64,000 nt of DNA from Prevotellaceae bacterium UBA4301. Lineage in GTDB: Bacteria; Bacteroidota; Bacteroidia; Bacteroidales; Bacteroidaceae. Within the stretch, counting starts at the first letter, position 1, and the number at the start of each line of letters is the position of its first letter. The stretch lies in the NCBI GenBank assembly GCA_002395775.1, contig DGUV01000074.1, positions 20,306-84,305 of the forward strand. Direction: 5' to 3'. Below the pieces are notes generated by a model. It saw nothing but the letters and a program-made list of their open reading frames with translations, searched no databases and was not told where the DNA came from. The position numbers were made by a program, and so were the translations under genes. This document shows, in pieces, positions 33,597-42,168 of this stretch.

Positions 33597-34007
33597 TTAG
33601 AGATCGGAATACTCGGAGGCGGCATCGAAGCAGGGACAGGACTTGAGGGGATTGAGGTCGTGATGACCGAGGATGACGGCACGGGGGAAACGCTGCTTGA
33701 GCTGAGCGAGAAGGCGGAGAAGGGCCTCGCGCTGCTCTGGGGTGCGGGTGTCGGCGGGCTGACCGTGGACATTGAGGCCGCCTTCGTAGCAGATGCCGAT
33801 AGAGTGGCGATTGTGACCCCGACAGTGGGCTCCGGATTGCTCAAGAGGACGGCAGGGATGACAGGTGCCGTCGCGACGGATGTAGTAGTGATAGCCGATG
33901 TCGCAGAATCCTCGACGGAGGTGGTCGGCGCGCATCTGCTCGGGACTGTAGGTCTGCATGGGAAATGTTGCAGCACAGTGGATGATGATGAGAGTTATGG
34001 TACGCAT
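33597..34007 (-). CDS. N-acetylmuramoyl-L-alanine amidase (T7 lysozyme / Amidase_2 type)
   Basis: A 136-residue zinc amidase. The ligands are H10 in LIIIHCAAT, a His in the GHHDLNPLK block, and a Cys in SCPCFDA near the C-terminus. DIGYHYYIRRDGT is the conserved core. There is no signal peptide, as for phage-type lysozymes. In Bacteroidales this gene, an HU-HIG gene and DUF4248 often sit beside capsule loci, and that pattern is repeated here. Confidence 0.88.
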   Translation of the reverse strand: MRTITLIIIHCAATFPMQTYSPEQMRADHLRRGFCDIGYHYYIRRDGTCHPCRPLEQSGAHCRGHNRHSIGICYEGGLNVHGQPADTRTPEQREALLRLLAQLKQRFPRAVILGHHDLNPLKSCPCFDAASEYSDL

Positions 34008-34008
34008 G

Positions 34009-34097
34009 TTTTAAGGGGAGTTAAAGAGGAGTTAAAGGGAAGTTATAGGGGAGTTATAGGGGAGTTATAGGGGAGTTATAGGGGAGTTATAGGGGTT
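34009..34097. repeat. 11-bp tandem repeat GTTATAGGGGA upstream of the amidase
   Basis: Units of 11 bp (GTTATAGGGGA) occur about five times in a row, preceded by two or three degenerate units (GTTAAAGAGGA, GTTAAAGGGAA). They fill most of the gap just before the amidase start codon on the minus strand. Repeat-number changes could alter spacing of expression signals. Confidence 0.9.
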
Positions 34098-34143
34098 AGT
34101 GCTTTGCTGCGCTTGCACGATTATTTGCACGAGAAGAGAAATG

Positions 34144-34167
34144 GAAAAGCGGCCGAAGCCGCTTTTC
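34144..34167 (-). terminator. Terminator of the HU-HIG gene
   Basis: A perfect 10-bp stem, GAAAAGCGGC / GCCGCTTTTC, with a four-base loop, located ten bases after the stop of the minus-strand gene. The T-rich end of the stem serves as the U-tract. Confidence 0.75.
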
Positions 34168-34176
34168 GCTTAAGGT

Positions 34177-34728
34177 TTAGGGAGTGACGTCGTCGGGGTC
34201 GCCAGAGCCTGTGCTGGAGCCGGTGTCGCCAGTGGGGTCGGAACCGGTGTCGGTGGCGCCAAGGATTTCGTTCATGGCAGTCTTTTCCTGCTTCTTGGCC
34301 TGAATCTGTGCCTTTCGGCTGGCTACATTCTCGAATTCGGCCTTCTGGAGCGTCTTGACGAATTCTTCGTCGAAGGACATGCGAGGATTGACTGAGGTGA
34401 TCTGGGCCGAAGTGAACTCATTGGCATCCCCGGTGCCGGTGCTGGAGAGAGAGACAAAGAGTGTGCCCAAACCATCGAGGGTGACACGGTTGCCCATGAG
34501 CAACTGCTCGGCAATGCACTCGCAGATGTCGTCAATCACACCATGCAAGGTGCCTATGGAGAAGGGAGTCCCATGCTCCTTGATGTGACGGGCCAGAGTA
34601 TGGTTGTCGACATTTTCACGACTCTGCACATAGGCCACTGCGACCTTGGCACTTTCCTTCTCTGACGGATTGACGAGACGCAATCCTACACTGAATGGAA
34701 TACTTCCGATTTGCTTGTTTGCTGACAT
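34177..34728 (-). CDS. HU-family DNA-binding protein (HU-HIG type)
   Basis: A 183-residue protein with an HU-like fold (about 1-130): NHTLARHIKEHGTPFSIGTL and the VTLDGLGTLFVSLSS beta-arm region. A disordered Gly/Asp/Ser/Thr-rich tail follows (about 155-183). HU-HIG domain proteins are DNA-binding and very common in Bacteroidales, frequently near capsule loci. A leftward promoter is visible about 120 bp upstream (34857-34864). Confidence 0.87.
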   Translation of the reverse strand: MSANKQIGSIPFSVGLRLVNPSEKESAKVAVAYVQSRENVDNHTLARHIKEHGTPFSIGTLHGVIDDICECIAEQLLMGNRVTLDGLGTLFVSLSSTGTGDANEFTSAQITSVNPRMSFDEEFVKTLQKAEFENVASRKAQIQAKKQEKTAMNEILGATDTGSDPTGDTGSSTGSGDPDDVTP

Positions 34729-34856
34729 AGTTTAATTCGTTTTAATGGTTAATAGTTTTAGTTTAATGGGTTGAGAGATCTCTTGCCTTTCATCAGAGCT
34801 TCACCTTCCAACCGTAGGCCTCCGCTTGCAGAGTGAATTTCTTCCGAATGGCAATG

Positions 34857-34888
34857 CAAAGTTACAACATGGGGAGGGACGGAAAATG
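34857..34888 (-). promoter_or_regulatory. Promoter of the HU-HIG gene
   Basis: The minus strand reads TAACTTTG at 34864-34857, an exact TAnnTTTG element. A TTTTC sequence (34887-34883) lies at about the right distance for -33. The leader to the start codon is about 120 bases. Confidence 0.6.
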
Positions 34889-34966
34889 AATTGGGAGGAT
34901 TGGGGAAGAGATACGATGAGATGGTGTGAAATAAAGGGTTAGTGCCGAGCGAAAAGATAAAAACAA

Positions 34967-34985
34967 CCCTCTCTTTTGGAGAGGG
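34967..34985 (-). terminator. Terminator of the DUF4248 gene (family B hairpin)
   Basis: On the minus strand, CCCTCTC / GAGAGGG with a CAAAA loop is followed by TTGTTTTTATC, a good intrinsic terminator. The hairpin and the adjoining GCTGGGGTGAGG (34985-35005) belong to the family B repeat also found inside genes in this window. Confidence 0.75.
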
Positions 34986-35011
34986 CTGGGGTGAGGTCTT
35001 GGGGTGAGGAC

Positions 35012-35242
35012 TTAAGGTTGTCCGAGGTGGTGGAAGATGATTTCGACCTGGCGGACAGTGAGGAGGCGCTGACGGGGATAGTAGCCCGTGGCCTGGAGTT
35101 CTGCCATGAGTTGGGGACAGAGGCGCATCCACTTGGCCAGACGATTGAGGGCGGATACGGGTGTCATGTCGGGGCCATAGAGCATGGCCAGTTCGCCTTT
35201 GCCCATGGGGCGAGGACGCATGTATTCAAGATTTTCTTTCAT
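35012..35242 (-). CDS. DUF4248 domain protein
   Basis: A 76-residue protein with the DUF4248 pattern: MGKGELAMLYGPDMTPVSAL, then LMAELQATGYYPRQRLLTVR and a terminal EIIFHHLG. It is found in many Bacteroidales next to HU-HIG and capsule genes, where a DNA-binding or regulatory role is suspected but not shown. The promoter is clear (35299-35329), with a leader of about 50 bases. Confidence 0.87.
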   Translation of the reverse strand: MKENLEYMRPRPMGKGELAMLYGPDMTPVSALNRLAKWMRLCPQLMAELQATGYYPRQRLLTVRQVEIIFHHLGQP

Positions 35243-35298
35243 TTGATGATAGTTTTAATGGTTCTTTGATGATGTTTCATCATTCTCTTTAGACAACA

Positions 35299-35329
35299 CA
35301 AAGGTAGTGATTTCTTTGCTAAGCGCAAA
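35299..35329 (-). promoter_or_regulatory. Promoter of the DUF4248 gene
   Basis: On the minus strand, TTTG (35329-35326), a 19-bp spacer, then TACCTTTG (35306-35299) match the Bacteroidetes consensus very well. Confidence 0.8.
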
Positions 35330-35370
35330 GGATTTCCCGGAGTTTTCTCGGAGATGTGCAAACTTATTTG

Positions 35371-35378
35371 TATCTTTG
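35371..35378 (+). promoter_or_regulatory. -7 element of the wbuC promoter
   Basis: TATCTTTG matches TAnnTTTG and lies 16 bases before the ATG at 35394, giving a leader of only about ten bases. A TTTTC (35343-35347) is a possible -33. It is divergent to the DUF4248 promoter about 45 bp away. Confidence 0.6.
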
Positions 35379-35393
35379 ACCATCAAAACTGGA

Positions 35394-35813
35394 ATGGAAC
35401 AGAATAATCGGAATAACCAAGACATGGTAATAGACAAGAAAATGCTGGAGGGGCTGCTGGCTACTGCTAAGGAGTCGCCAAGACTGCGGGTTGCATGCGA
35501 CCTGCGGACAACACCGGAAGACCAGTCGCAGCGGATGATGAATGCCTTGCTGCCAGGGACACAGGTGCCCACACATCGCCATACGGCAAGTACAGAGGTT
35601 GTGACTATCCTCTACGGACGCGTGACGGAGATATTCTTCGACGAAGAGGGTAACGAAACGGAACGTTACCTGCTGGATGCACAAGGCGACATACGCGGGA
35701 TAAGTATCCCTCGCGGACAGTGGCACACCGTGGAGGTGACAGAACCGTGCGTAATCTTAGAAGCAAAGGATGGAGCATACGCTCCAGCAAAACCTGAAGA
35801 CATAATGGAATAA
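35394..35813 (+). CDS. wbuC: WbuC family cupin metalloprotein
   Basis: A 139-residue cupin protein. THRHTASTEVVTILYGRVTE supplies the metal-binding histidines and glutamate of cupin motif 1, and GQWHTVEV the His of motif 2. The N-terminal MVIDKKMLEGLLATAKESP and RLRVACDLR fit WbuC, a protein of unknown reaction that goes with the fnl/wbu genes in E. coli O26 and similar loci. Here it is separated from the other fnl/wbu genes and lies outside the capsule operon. The longer frame to 35307 crosses the promoter and is rejected. Confidence 0.85.
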   Translation: MEQNNRNNQDMVIDKKMLEGLLATAKESPRLRVACDLRTTPEDQSQRMMNALLPGTQVPTHRHTASTEVVTILYGRVTEIFFDEEGNETERYLLDAQGDIRGISIPRGQWHTVEVTEPCVILEAKDGAYAPAKPEDIME

Positions 35814-35816
35814 CAC

Positions 35817-36926
35817 ATGACGCGCGAAGAGACTTTGCTGCGATTCCTGCGCTCGGCACTGTGGGGGAAACCCGAACAACTGACGGGGCGCGAAATGACT
35901 CAGAACCAGTTTCAGAGCCTGATGCAACTGGCCCAACAGCAGACTGTGACAGGACTGGTGGGACAGGCTCTGATGGACTCGGGACTGCGGTTGCCCCGAC
36001 CGGCTGCAGCTGAACTGTATGCCCTGACGAGCAGCATCAGACAGCGTAACGAGGTGATGAACGAGACGGTGGTGAAGCTGTGTAAGGAGATGGAGCGAAG
36101 AGGAATAAGGATTATGGTGTTCAAAGGACAGACTCTGGCTCCCCTCTACCCCACCCCATTGCTGCGACAGAGCGGTGACATTGACTTCATCTGCCATCCC
36201 GACGACTGGAACCGGGCTGAGCACTACTTCCGCGAGGAACTGAAACTGGAAATCGAAGACAACACCACGGAGAAGGACATCGAGTTCACAATGGAAGGCG
36301 TGCAATACGAAATGCATCGCATGCTTACAATCTTCGCTAATCCGCACCATCGACATTATTGGGAAGAGGTGGTGATGCCCGAGATATGGGAAACGGCCGG
36401 TTTCATCGAGATTAACGGGACGAAGGTGCCCACGCTATCGCCTATGTATAACGCGATATACGTGTTCATCCACATCTTCCATCACCTGATTTCGGAGGGC
36501 GTGGGTCTGCGCCAGTTCTGCGACTGGGCGATGTGCGTAGAAAGGTTAGAGGTGAAAGGTGAGGGGAAAGAGGTGTTGGAGAAACATTTAGAAGGCATCG
36601 GACTGCGGAAGGCTTTTACCGGCATGGGGGCCATACTGACCGACTACTTAGGACTGAAAGCCGAGGACCTGCCCTTCAGCATCACGGAGGAGGACCACAG
36701 AAGGGCTCCACTGCTGCTGCAAAACATCTGGGAAATGGGGAACTTTGGAAAGAACGTGAAATACAGCCAGGCAAGAGGAGTGAGGCATGGACTGGAGCAC
36801 CTGGTACGCATCTACCAACAGGCGCGGCAGTTTTCGTACTATGCACCTGCCGAGGCTTGGTGGTACATCCCCTACATGTTCCGATGGTGGGGAAAGAAAA
36901 TCAGGAGGATGGTGGGATTGGGTTGA
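35817..36926 (+). CDS. Nucleotidyltransferase-fold protein (NTP_transf_5 family)
   Basis: A 369-residue protein. VFKGQTLAPLYP (about 101-112) followed by LLRQSGDIDFICHPDDW, with the Asp-x-Asp pair of the nucleotidyltransferase fold, matches the uncharacterised NTP_transf_5 family common in Bacteroidetes near polysaccharide genes. It starts four bases after wbuC, so both share a transcript. The LEVKGEGKEV stretch near residue 245 may be repeat-derived (gaggtgaaaggtgagggg). The substrate is unknown. Confidence 0.8.
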   Translation: MTREETLLRFLRSALWGKPEQLTGREMTQNQFQSLMQLAQQQTVTGLVGQALMDSGLRLPRPAAAELYALTSSIRQRNEVMNETVVKLCKEMERRGIRIMVFKGQTLAPLYPTPLLRQSGDIDFICHPDDWNRAEHYFREELKLEIEDNTTEKDIEFTMEGVQYEMHRMLTIFANPHHRHYWEEVVMPEIWETAGFIEINGTKVPTLSPMYNAIYVFIHIFHHLISEGVGLRQFCDWAMCVERLEVKGEGKEVLEKHLEGIGLRKAFTGMGAILTDYLGLKAEDLPFSITEEDHRRAPLLLQNIWEMGNFGKNVKYSQARGVRHGLEHLVRIYQQARQFSYYAPAEAWWYIPYMFRWWGKKIRRMVGLG

Positions 36927-36935
36927 ACCCCCAAA

Positions 36936-39191
36936 CTAAGATATGCGGATGACGGACTTGATTTCGTCCATCTTCTTGAGTTCGCGACAGATGATGCGAA
37001 CATCCTCTACATCATGGACTTCGAGATTGATTTCGCCCTGGAAGATGCCATCGTGGCTCTCGATGGTGAGGTGGCGCATGTTGACATTGAGCTGCTGAGA
37101 GAGAATGGTGGCGATGCGCAACAGCACACCTGTGCGGTCGATGCCCTCGACACGGATGGTGGTGGGGAAACGAAGGTGCTTGTGCGTATCCCAACGAACG
37201 GTGAGGATGTGGTTGCCATCGGCCACCTTGAGGCGATTGGCCTCGGGGCATTGGCGCTTGTGGATGGTGATGTGGCCGGCATCGTCGAAATGGCCAAGCA
37301 CATCGTCGCCGGGGATGGGATGGCAACAGGGGGCCATGATGTAACGTCCGATGGTTTCCTCGCTGAGAATGATGGGTTTGCGACGGTCGATGGGCGCGGA
37401 CGCAGCCGGAACTTCAGTGACAGGCGAAGAGGCACTGGCATTGTGGTTGCGACGGAAGAAGCGCAGATAGCGACTCCAGTTCTTTGGTTTGCCTGTCCGA
37501 CGCAGGTGCTGAAGGTCGGCATCGCCCAGAGTGATGCGCCCCGTGCCGATGGAGAGATAGAGTTGTTCGCGCGTCTTGAGCTGATGGAGGTTGAGCAACT
37601 TGTCGATGTTGGTGCTGCTGGGCTCCATGTCGGCCTGCTCGAAGAACTGGTTGAGCTGGCGCTCGCCCTGTTTCTGTCGTTCGCGGTCCTGACGGCGCAG
37701 GAGGGTCTGAATCTTGTTCTTGGCCTTACCTGTGGTGACGAACTGCAACCACTCGGCCTGAACCTGTGACTCCTTGGAGGTGAGTATCTCTATCTGGTCG
37801 CCACCGCGCAACACATAGTTGAGGGGCACGAGCGTGTGGTTGACCTTGGCTCCGATGCAGTGGGTGCCCACAAAGGTGTGGATGGCAAAGGCGAAGTCGA
37901 GTGCCGTGCTGCCAGCAGGCATCTTGCGGGCGTCGCCCTTTGGGGTCATGACAAAGAGCTCGTTGGCATAGAGGTTGAGCTTGATGGTGTCGAGGAAGTC
38001 CATGCCACTGGGCTGGGGGTCGTCGAGAATCTCCTTGATGGTCTGGAGCCACTTGTCGAGTTCGGTCTCACTCTCCTCGGCTGTCTTCTCGCCGTCCTTG
38101 TACTTCCAGTGGGCAGCGAAGCCCTGTTCGGCAATCTCGTCCATGCGCTGGCTGCGAATCTGCACCTCTATCCACTTGCCCACCTTCTTGTTCATGAGTG
38201 TGGTGTGGACAGCCTGATAGCCATTGCTCTTGGGATGGCTCACCCAGTCGCGGAAACGGTCGGGGTGGGCCGTGTAGAGCTTGGAGACATAGGCATAGAT
38301 TTGCATACATTCGGCCTCCTCCTCGGCGGGGTCGCGAGGCTCAAAGATGATGCGCACGGCCAAGATGTCATAGACATCCTCGAAGGAGACGTGCTTGGTC
38401 TGCATCTTCTTCCAGATGCTGTAGGGGCGTTTGATGCGTGCCTTAATGGTGTAGCGAATGCCATGACGGTCGAGCACGGTACGGATGGGGCCGATGAAGT
38501 CGGTGTAGATGGTGGTGAGGTTGCCTTCCATCTCGGCCAGACGCTGGGTGATGAGTTGGCACTCCTCGGGATGTTCGTAGCTGAAACTGAGGTTCTCGAG
38601 TTCCTCCTTGATTTTGTTCAGTCCCAGGCGGTAGGCCAGAGGGGCGTAGATGCTGAGCGTCTCGCCGGCAATCTTGTACTGCTTGTTGGGAAGCTGACTG
38701 CCCAGGGTGCGCATGTTGTGGAGGCGGTCGGCAATCTTGATGAGGATGACACGGATGTCGTCGCTCATGGTGAGGAGCAACTTCTTGAAGTTCTCGACCT
38801 GTGCCGATGTCTTGTCGCCGAAGATGCCGCCAGAGATTTTGGTGAGTCCATCGACAATCTGGGCTATCTTGGGGCCGAAGATGTTCTGGATGTCATCGAC
38901 AGTGTAGTCGGTGTCTTCGACGACATCGTGGAGCAGGGCCGAGCAGATGCTGGTGCTGCCGAGACCAATCTCCTCGCTGACAATCTGTGCCACGGCAATG
39001 GGGTGCATGATGTAGGGTTCGCCTGAGAGGCGACGCACGCCCTCGTGGGCCTTGCGAGCGAAGTTGAAAGCCTTGGTGATGAGGTCCACCTTCTTGCGAT
39101 GGTGGCTACTGAGATAGGTGTCGAGCAAATGCTGGAACGCTTCGTTGACGATGCGTTCGTCTTCTTGTTCTCTTATGTTCTGCTCATCCAT
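36936..39191 (-). CDS. rel: Bifunctional (p)ppGpp synthetase/hydrolase (RelA/SpoT family)
   Basis: A 751-residue Rel protein. The HD hydrolase domain (about 50-180) keeps HPIAVA and HDVVEDTD. The synthetase domain (about 230-370) has RIKRPYSIWKKM and the substrate motif DRFRDWVSHPKSNGYQAVHT; the RFRD sequence corresponds to the RxKD type of bifunctional enzymes, not the ExDD of monofunctional RelA. A TGS domain (about 410-470) and a C-terminal ACT domain (about 675-751) follow. It is the last gene of the parA-parB-DUF5683-mltD-rel order conserved in Bacteroidetes. Confidence 0.95.
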   Translation of the reverse strand: MDEQNIREQEDERIVNEAFQHLLDTYLSSHHRKKVDLITKAFNFARKAHEGVRRLSGEPYIMHPIAVAQIVSEEIGLGSTSICSALLHDVVEDTDYTVDDIQNIFGPKIAQIVDGLTKISGGIFGDKTSAQVENFKKLLLTMSDDIRVILIKIADRLHNMRTLGSQLPNKQYKIAGETLSIYAPLAYRLGLNKIKEELENLSFSYEHPEECQLITQRLAEMEGNLTTIYTDFIGPIRTVLDRHGIRYTIKARIKRPYSIWKKMQTKHVSFEDVYDILAVRIIFEPRDPAEEEAECMQIYAYVSKLYTAHPDRFRDWVSHPKSNGYQAVHTTLMNKKVGKWIEVQIRSQRMDEIAEQGFAAHWKYKDGEKTAEESETELDKWLQTIKEILDDPQPSGMDFLDTIKLNLYANELFVMTPKGDARKMPAGSTALDFAFAIHTFVGTHCIGAKVNHTLVPLNYVLRGGDQIEILTSKESQVQAEWLQFVTTGKAKNKIQTLLRRQDRERQKQGERQLNQFFEQADMEPSSTNIDKLLNLHQLKTREQLYLSIGTGRITLGDADLQHLRRTGKPKNWSRYLRFFRRNHNASASSPVTEVPAASAPIDRRKPIILSEETIGRYIMAPCCHPIPGDDVLGHFDDAGHITIHKRQCPEANRLKVADGNHILTVRWDTHKHLRFPTTIRVEGIDRTGVLLRIATILSQQLNVNMRHLTIESHDGIFQGEINLEVHDVEDVRIICRELKKMDEIKSVIRIS

Positions 39192-39224
39192 GGCTTTGTG
39201 GGGGATATTGGAGGGGGATAGGAG

Positions 39225-40526
39225 TTATCGGACGCGGAGGTGCTGGCCAGAGCGGATGGTGTTGCCACGGAGGCCATTGAGGCGCTTGATGGCATTGACG
39301 GTGGTGTGGTTGCGGCGGGCAATGGCTCCGAGGGTGTCGCCGGCACGGACGGTGACACGCCTGCTGGCACGACTGCGGCTGCTGGCACGCGGAGCAGGAG
39401 CTGGCGTAGAGGCCACGGCCACCTCGGTCTCCTTCTTGCTGAAGAGTTCGTCGGCACGGTGACTGTAGATGGAATCGCCAGCCTCGATGAAGGCCCCGAT
39501 GGCCTCGGGGGACATGCGGATGGGCAGGGCGCGGGAAGCACCGGGCACCATGGTGGTGCGATACTGCGGATTGAGGGCACGCAACTCCTCGAGACTGATG
39601 CCACAGATGTCGTGGATTTGCTCGAAACGGATGTCACGCGAGACCATGATGGTGTCGGTGGCTGCAGGCAACTTCGTGTTGACAGGACAGATGTTGTGCT
39701 CGCAATAGTACGTCATGATGTAGTTGGCGGCAATGAAGGCTGGAACGTAGCCACGCGTCTCCTGAGGGAGATAGGGATAGATGGTCCAGTAGTCCTTGAC
39801 GCCATTGGCACGCTTGATGGCCTTGAGCACATTCTGCGGGCCGCAGTTGTAGGAAGCGATGGCAAGAGTCCAGTCGCCGAAGGTGTTGTAGAGGTCCTTG
39901 AGATAGCGGGCGGCAGCATAGCTGGCCTTGACGGGATCGCGACGCTCGTCGATGAGACTGGTGACCTCGAGGCCATACTGCTTGCCTGTGGTGAGCATGA
40001 ACTGCCAGAGGCCTGCCGCCCCTACCCTGCTGGTGGCACCTGGGTTGAGAGCACTCTCAATGACGGGCAGATACTTGAGTTCGAGCGGTAACTGATAGGT
40101 TTCCAGAGCTTCCTCGAAGAGAGGAAAATAGAAATTGCTGGCACCGAGCATGAGGCTTACCGAACGGCGCAGGCGACCGCTGTACTGGTCGATGAACTTG
40201 CGTACGACCTCGTTGTAAGGCATGTCGATGACATTGGGCAGACGGCTCAGGCGTCCGATGTACTCCTCCTTCGAAAATTCGGGATTCTCACCATTGGACT
40301 GACAGTTTTCGTCGAAGGTGAGATAGTTCTTGGTGTTCCACTCGCGGAGGAGGCTGTCGAGTTCGCTCGACTGCATGCCCTCGGGCAGTGTGATTTCCTC
40401 GTTCTCGCCCGTCTGGTCGTCAAACACAGTTATCTCATTCTGTGCCGCCAAGGTCATGGGCAGCACCAGTGCAAAGCCAAATGTCAGTATCTTTCTTATA
40501 GTCATAATCAAATTTTGTTTCTTCAT
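39225..40526 (-). CDS. mltD: Lytic murein transglycosylase with LysM (MltD-like)
   Basis: A 433-residue secreted protein. The signal peptide ends around FALVLPMTLAAQ. The SLT domain has the catalytic Glu in VIESALNPGATS, then GAAGLWQFM and the later YNCGPQNV block. A single LysM (VTVRAGDTLGAIARRNHTTV) sits at the C-terminus and binds peptidoglycan. ATG 40526 directly follows the upstream stop (ATG 40505 is possible); an extension beyond that lies in the upstream gene. Confidence 0.9.
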   Translation of the reverse strand: MKKQNLIMTIRKILTFGFALVLPMTLAAQNEITVFDDQTGENEEITLPEGMQSSELDSLLREWNTKNYLTFDENCQSNGENPEFSKEEYIGRLSRLPNVIDMPYNEVVRKFIDQYSGRLRRSVSLMLGASNFYFPLFEEALETYQLPLELKYLPVIESALNPGATSRVGAAGLWQFMLTTGKQYGLEVTSLIDERRDPVKASYAAARYLKDLYNTFGDWTLAIASYNCGPQNVLKAIKRANGVKDYWTIYPYLPQETRGYVPAFIAANYIMTYYCEHNICPVNTKLPAATDTIMVSRDIRFEQIHDICGISLEELRALNPQYRTTMVPGASRALPIRMSPEAIGAFIEAGDSIYSHRADELFSKKETEVAVASTPAPAPRASSRSRASRRVTVRAGDTLGAIARRNHTTVNAIKRLNGLRGNTIRSGQHLRVR

Positions 40527-40528
40527 TC

Positions 40529-41263
40529 TTAATAGCTCAGGCAGAAAGCTACGCCGTAGCTGTTTTGCCGCTGATGGGACAGGGTGGGCACCCCCATGGG
40601 GATGACGGCCGGCTGCCACTGCAGACTCAGGTCGCGACTGATGTCGAAAGTTGAAAGCTCGGCATCGACATAGGCATCAATGACTGATATCAGATAGACC
40701 CCGGCAAAGGCGAAGATGCTCATGTCGCGATACTTGCGGAAGTGGTCCTTCTTGTTCTTGAATATCTCCTGGAACTTGGTCTCCTTGCCCTCGATGCTAT
40801 AGCCCATGGGAAGCATGTTCTCGTAGCTCTTGGTGTTGGGGTCGCTGTCCATGATGTCGATGTAGGCCTGCGAATAGTCGCGCAGCATCTGATTGTTCCA
40901 AGTGAGGGCGTAGGCGCAACCGAGGAATCCGCCATAGATGACGGGCAGCTTCCAGAACTTGCGGTTATAGACCTGACCCGCCCCCGGGAACACCAGACCC
41001 AACCACATGGCCCGGATGGGGTCGGGCTGGAAGTGGCGTTTGTCGCGCTTGAGGCGTATGCCCTGAAGGAGGAGGCTATCGACGATGGAGGTGTCGAGTG
41101 GCTGTGCGCTCTCATCCAATAGCAGGATGTCGGGTCCGGCATGCAGGGTGTCGGGAATGACGCCCAGCGTGTCGGGAGTCGTCTGTGCCCGCAATGTGCC
41201 AGACCACACGAGGGCGAGCAACAGGGCCAGCACTCTGCCGTATGTCGCGCCGCGTGGTGTCAA
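40529..41263 (-). CDS. DUF5683 domain membrane protein
   Basis: A 244-residue protein with an N-terminal signal-like segment (VLALLLALVWSGTLRAQ). The family core PIRAMWLGLVFPGAGQVYNR-KFWKLPVIYGG (about 83-112), with two or three hydrophobic segments, is DUF5683, which in Bacteroidetes usually lies between parB and the lytic transglycosylase, as here. It overlaps parB by four bases. The role is unknown; the context suggests cell-envelope work tied to the division cycle. Confidence 0.9.
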   Translation of the reverse strand: MTPRGATYGRVLALLLALVWSGTLRAQTTPDTLGVIPDTLHAGPDILLLDESAQPLDTSIVDSLLLQGIRLKRDKRHFQPDPIRAMWLGLVFPGAGQVYNRKFWKLPVIYGGFLGCAYALTWNNQMLRDYSQAYIDIMDSDPNTKSYENMLPMGYSIEGKETKFQEIFKNKKDHFRKYRDMSIFAFAGVYLISVIDAYVDAELSTFDISRDLSLQWQPAVIPMGVPTLSHQRQNSYGVAFCLSY

Positions 41264-42153
41264 TGCTTCAGTCTGTCAAAGAGTTCGATGATGTGTTCCA
41301 GTTCCTTCTCGTTGGCAAAGGGGATGCTAATCTTGCCCTTGCCCTTGTTGCTGCAAGTCAGCTGCACCTTGGTGTGGAAGAAGGAAGACAGGGCCTGAGT
41401 GAGTTCGCTGAACTCGGCACCCGATACCGAGCCCTTGGCCTTGACCCGCTTGCCGCCAGCAGTCACCGTGCCGCCTTGTGAGAGTTCCTTCACCATCTCC
41501 TCGACACGGCGGACACTCAGGCCATTGTGCTGAATCTCGTCATAGATGCGAAGCTGAAGGGCGGGGTCGTCCAACGAAAGGAGAGCACGGGCATGGCCCA
41601 TGTCGATTTCACGATTCTTCAGTCCCATCTGAATCTGTGCAGGCAACTTGAGCAGGCGCAGGTAGTTGGCAATGGTGGAACGATTCTTGCCCACGCGCTC
41701 GCTCAGACGGTCCTGGGTGAGGTCGTACTGCTCGATGAGATGCTGGTAGGCCAGGGCGATTTCCATGGAGTTGAGATTCTCGCGCTGGATGTTCTCGACC
41801 AGAGCCATCTCCATCATGTTCTCGTCATCGACGGTGCGGATGTAGGCAGGAATGGTGGTACGACCCGCCATCTGCGAAGCACGCCAGCGACGCTCACCGG
41901 CAATGATGGTGAACGAGCCGTCGCCCATGTCGCGAACGGTGATGGGCTGGATGATTCCTATCTCGCGAATGCTGTCGGCAAGTTCGCGCAGAGCCGTCTC
42001 GTCGAACTCGCGACGGGGCTGGTTGGGATTGGCCTTGATGGCCGAGATGGCCACCTCGTTGATGCTCGACGAGCCACCGGTGTGCACCTCATCGGTGCGC
42101 ATCAGCACGTCAAGGCCACGGCCCAATGCAGGATATTTCTTGTGTACTGCCAT
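41260..42153 (-). CDS. parB: ParB/Spo0J chromosome partition protein
   Basis: A 297-residue ParB. The N-terminal nuclease-like domain has PNQPRREFDETAL and GERRWRASQMAG (about 92-103, the CTP-binding GERR box). NIQRENLNSMEIALAYQHLI and the HTH region TQDRLSERVGKNRSTIANYL follow. It binds parS and works with ParA. It overlaps DUF5683 by four bases and follows parA by 15 bp. Confidence 0.96.
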   Translation of the reverse strand: MAVHKKYPALGRGLDVLMRTDEVHTGGSSSINEVAISAIKANPNQPRREFDETALRELADSIREIGIIQPITVRDMGDGSFTIIAGERRWRASQMAGRTTIPAYIRTVDDENMMEMALVENIQRENLNSMEIALAYQHLIEQYDLTQDRLSERVGKNRSTIANYLRLLKLPAQIQMGLKNREIDMGHARALLSLDDPALQLRIYDEIQHNGLSVRRVEEMVKELSQGGTVTAGGKRVKAKGSVSGAEFSELTQALSSFFHTKVQLTCSNKGKGKISIPFANEKELEHIIELFDRLKH

Positions 42154-42168
42154 AGTTCAATGCAATGT

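Larger units (their letters stand above)
34740..35011. other. 272-bp region between HU-HIG and DUF4248
   Basis: It contains the leader and promoter of the HU-HIG gene and the family B terminator of DUF4248. The leader holds a GC-rich stretch (GTAGGCCTCCGCTTGCAGAG) related to the family A repeat. A minus-strand reading frame through here has Pro/Ser-rich composition without family character and is not taken as a gene. Confidence 0.6.

Noticed and set aside
34009..34097. CRISPR-like array
   Set aside because: The units are contiguous 11-mers with no spacers and there are no cas genes nearby.
34758..35132. Minus-strand frame between HU-HIG and DUF4248
   Set aside because: Pro/Ser-rich low-complexity reading across a terminator and promoter; no gene character.
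35307..35393. Longer start for WbuC
   Set aside because: The extension overlaps the TATCTTTG promoter element and adds residues unlike the family.
37836..39026. 396-codon frame on the plus strand opposite rel
   Set aside because: Val/Leu/Gly-rich mirror frame of a well-conserved gene in GC-rich DNA; no family features.
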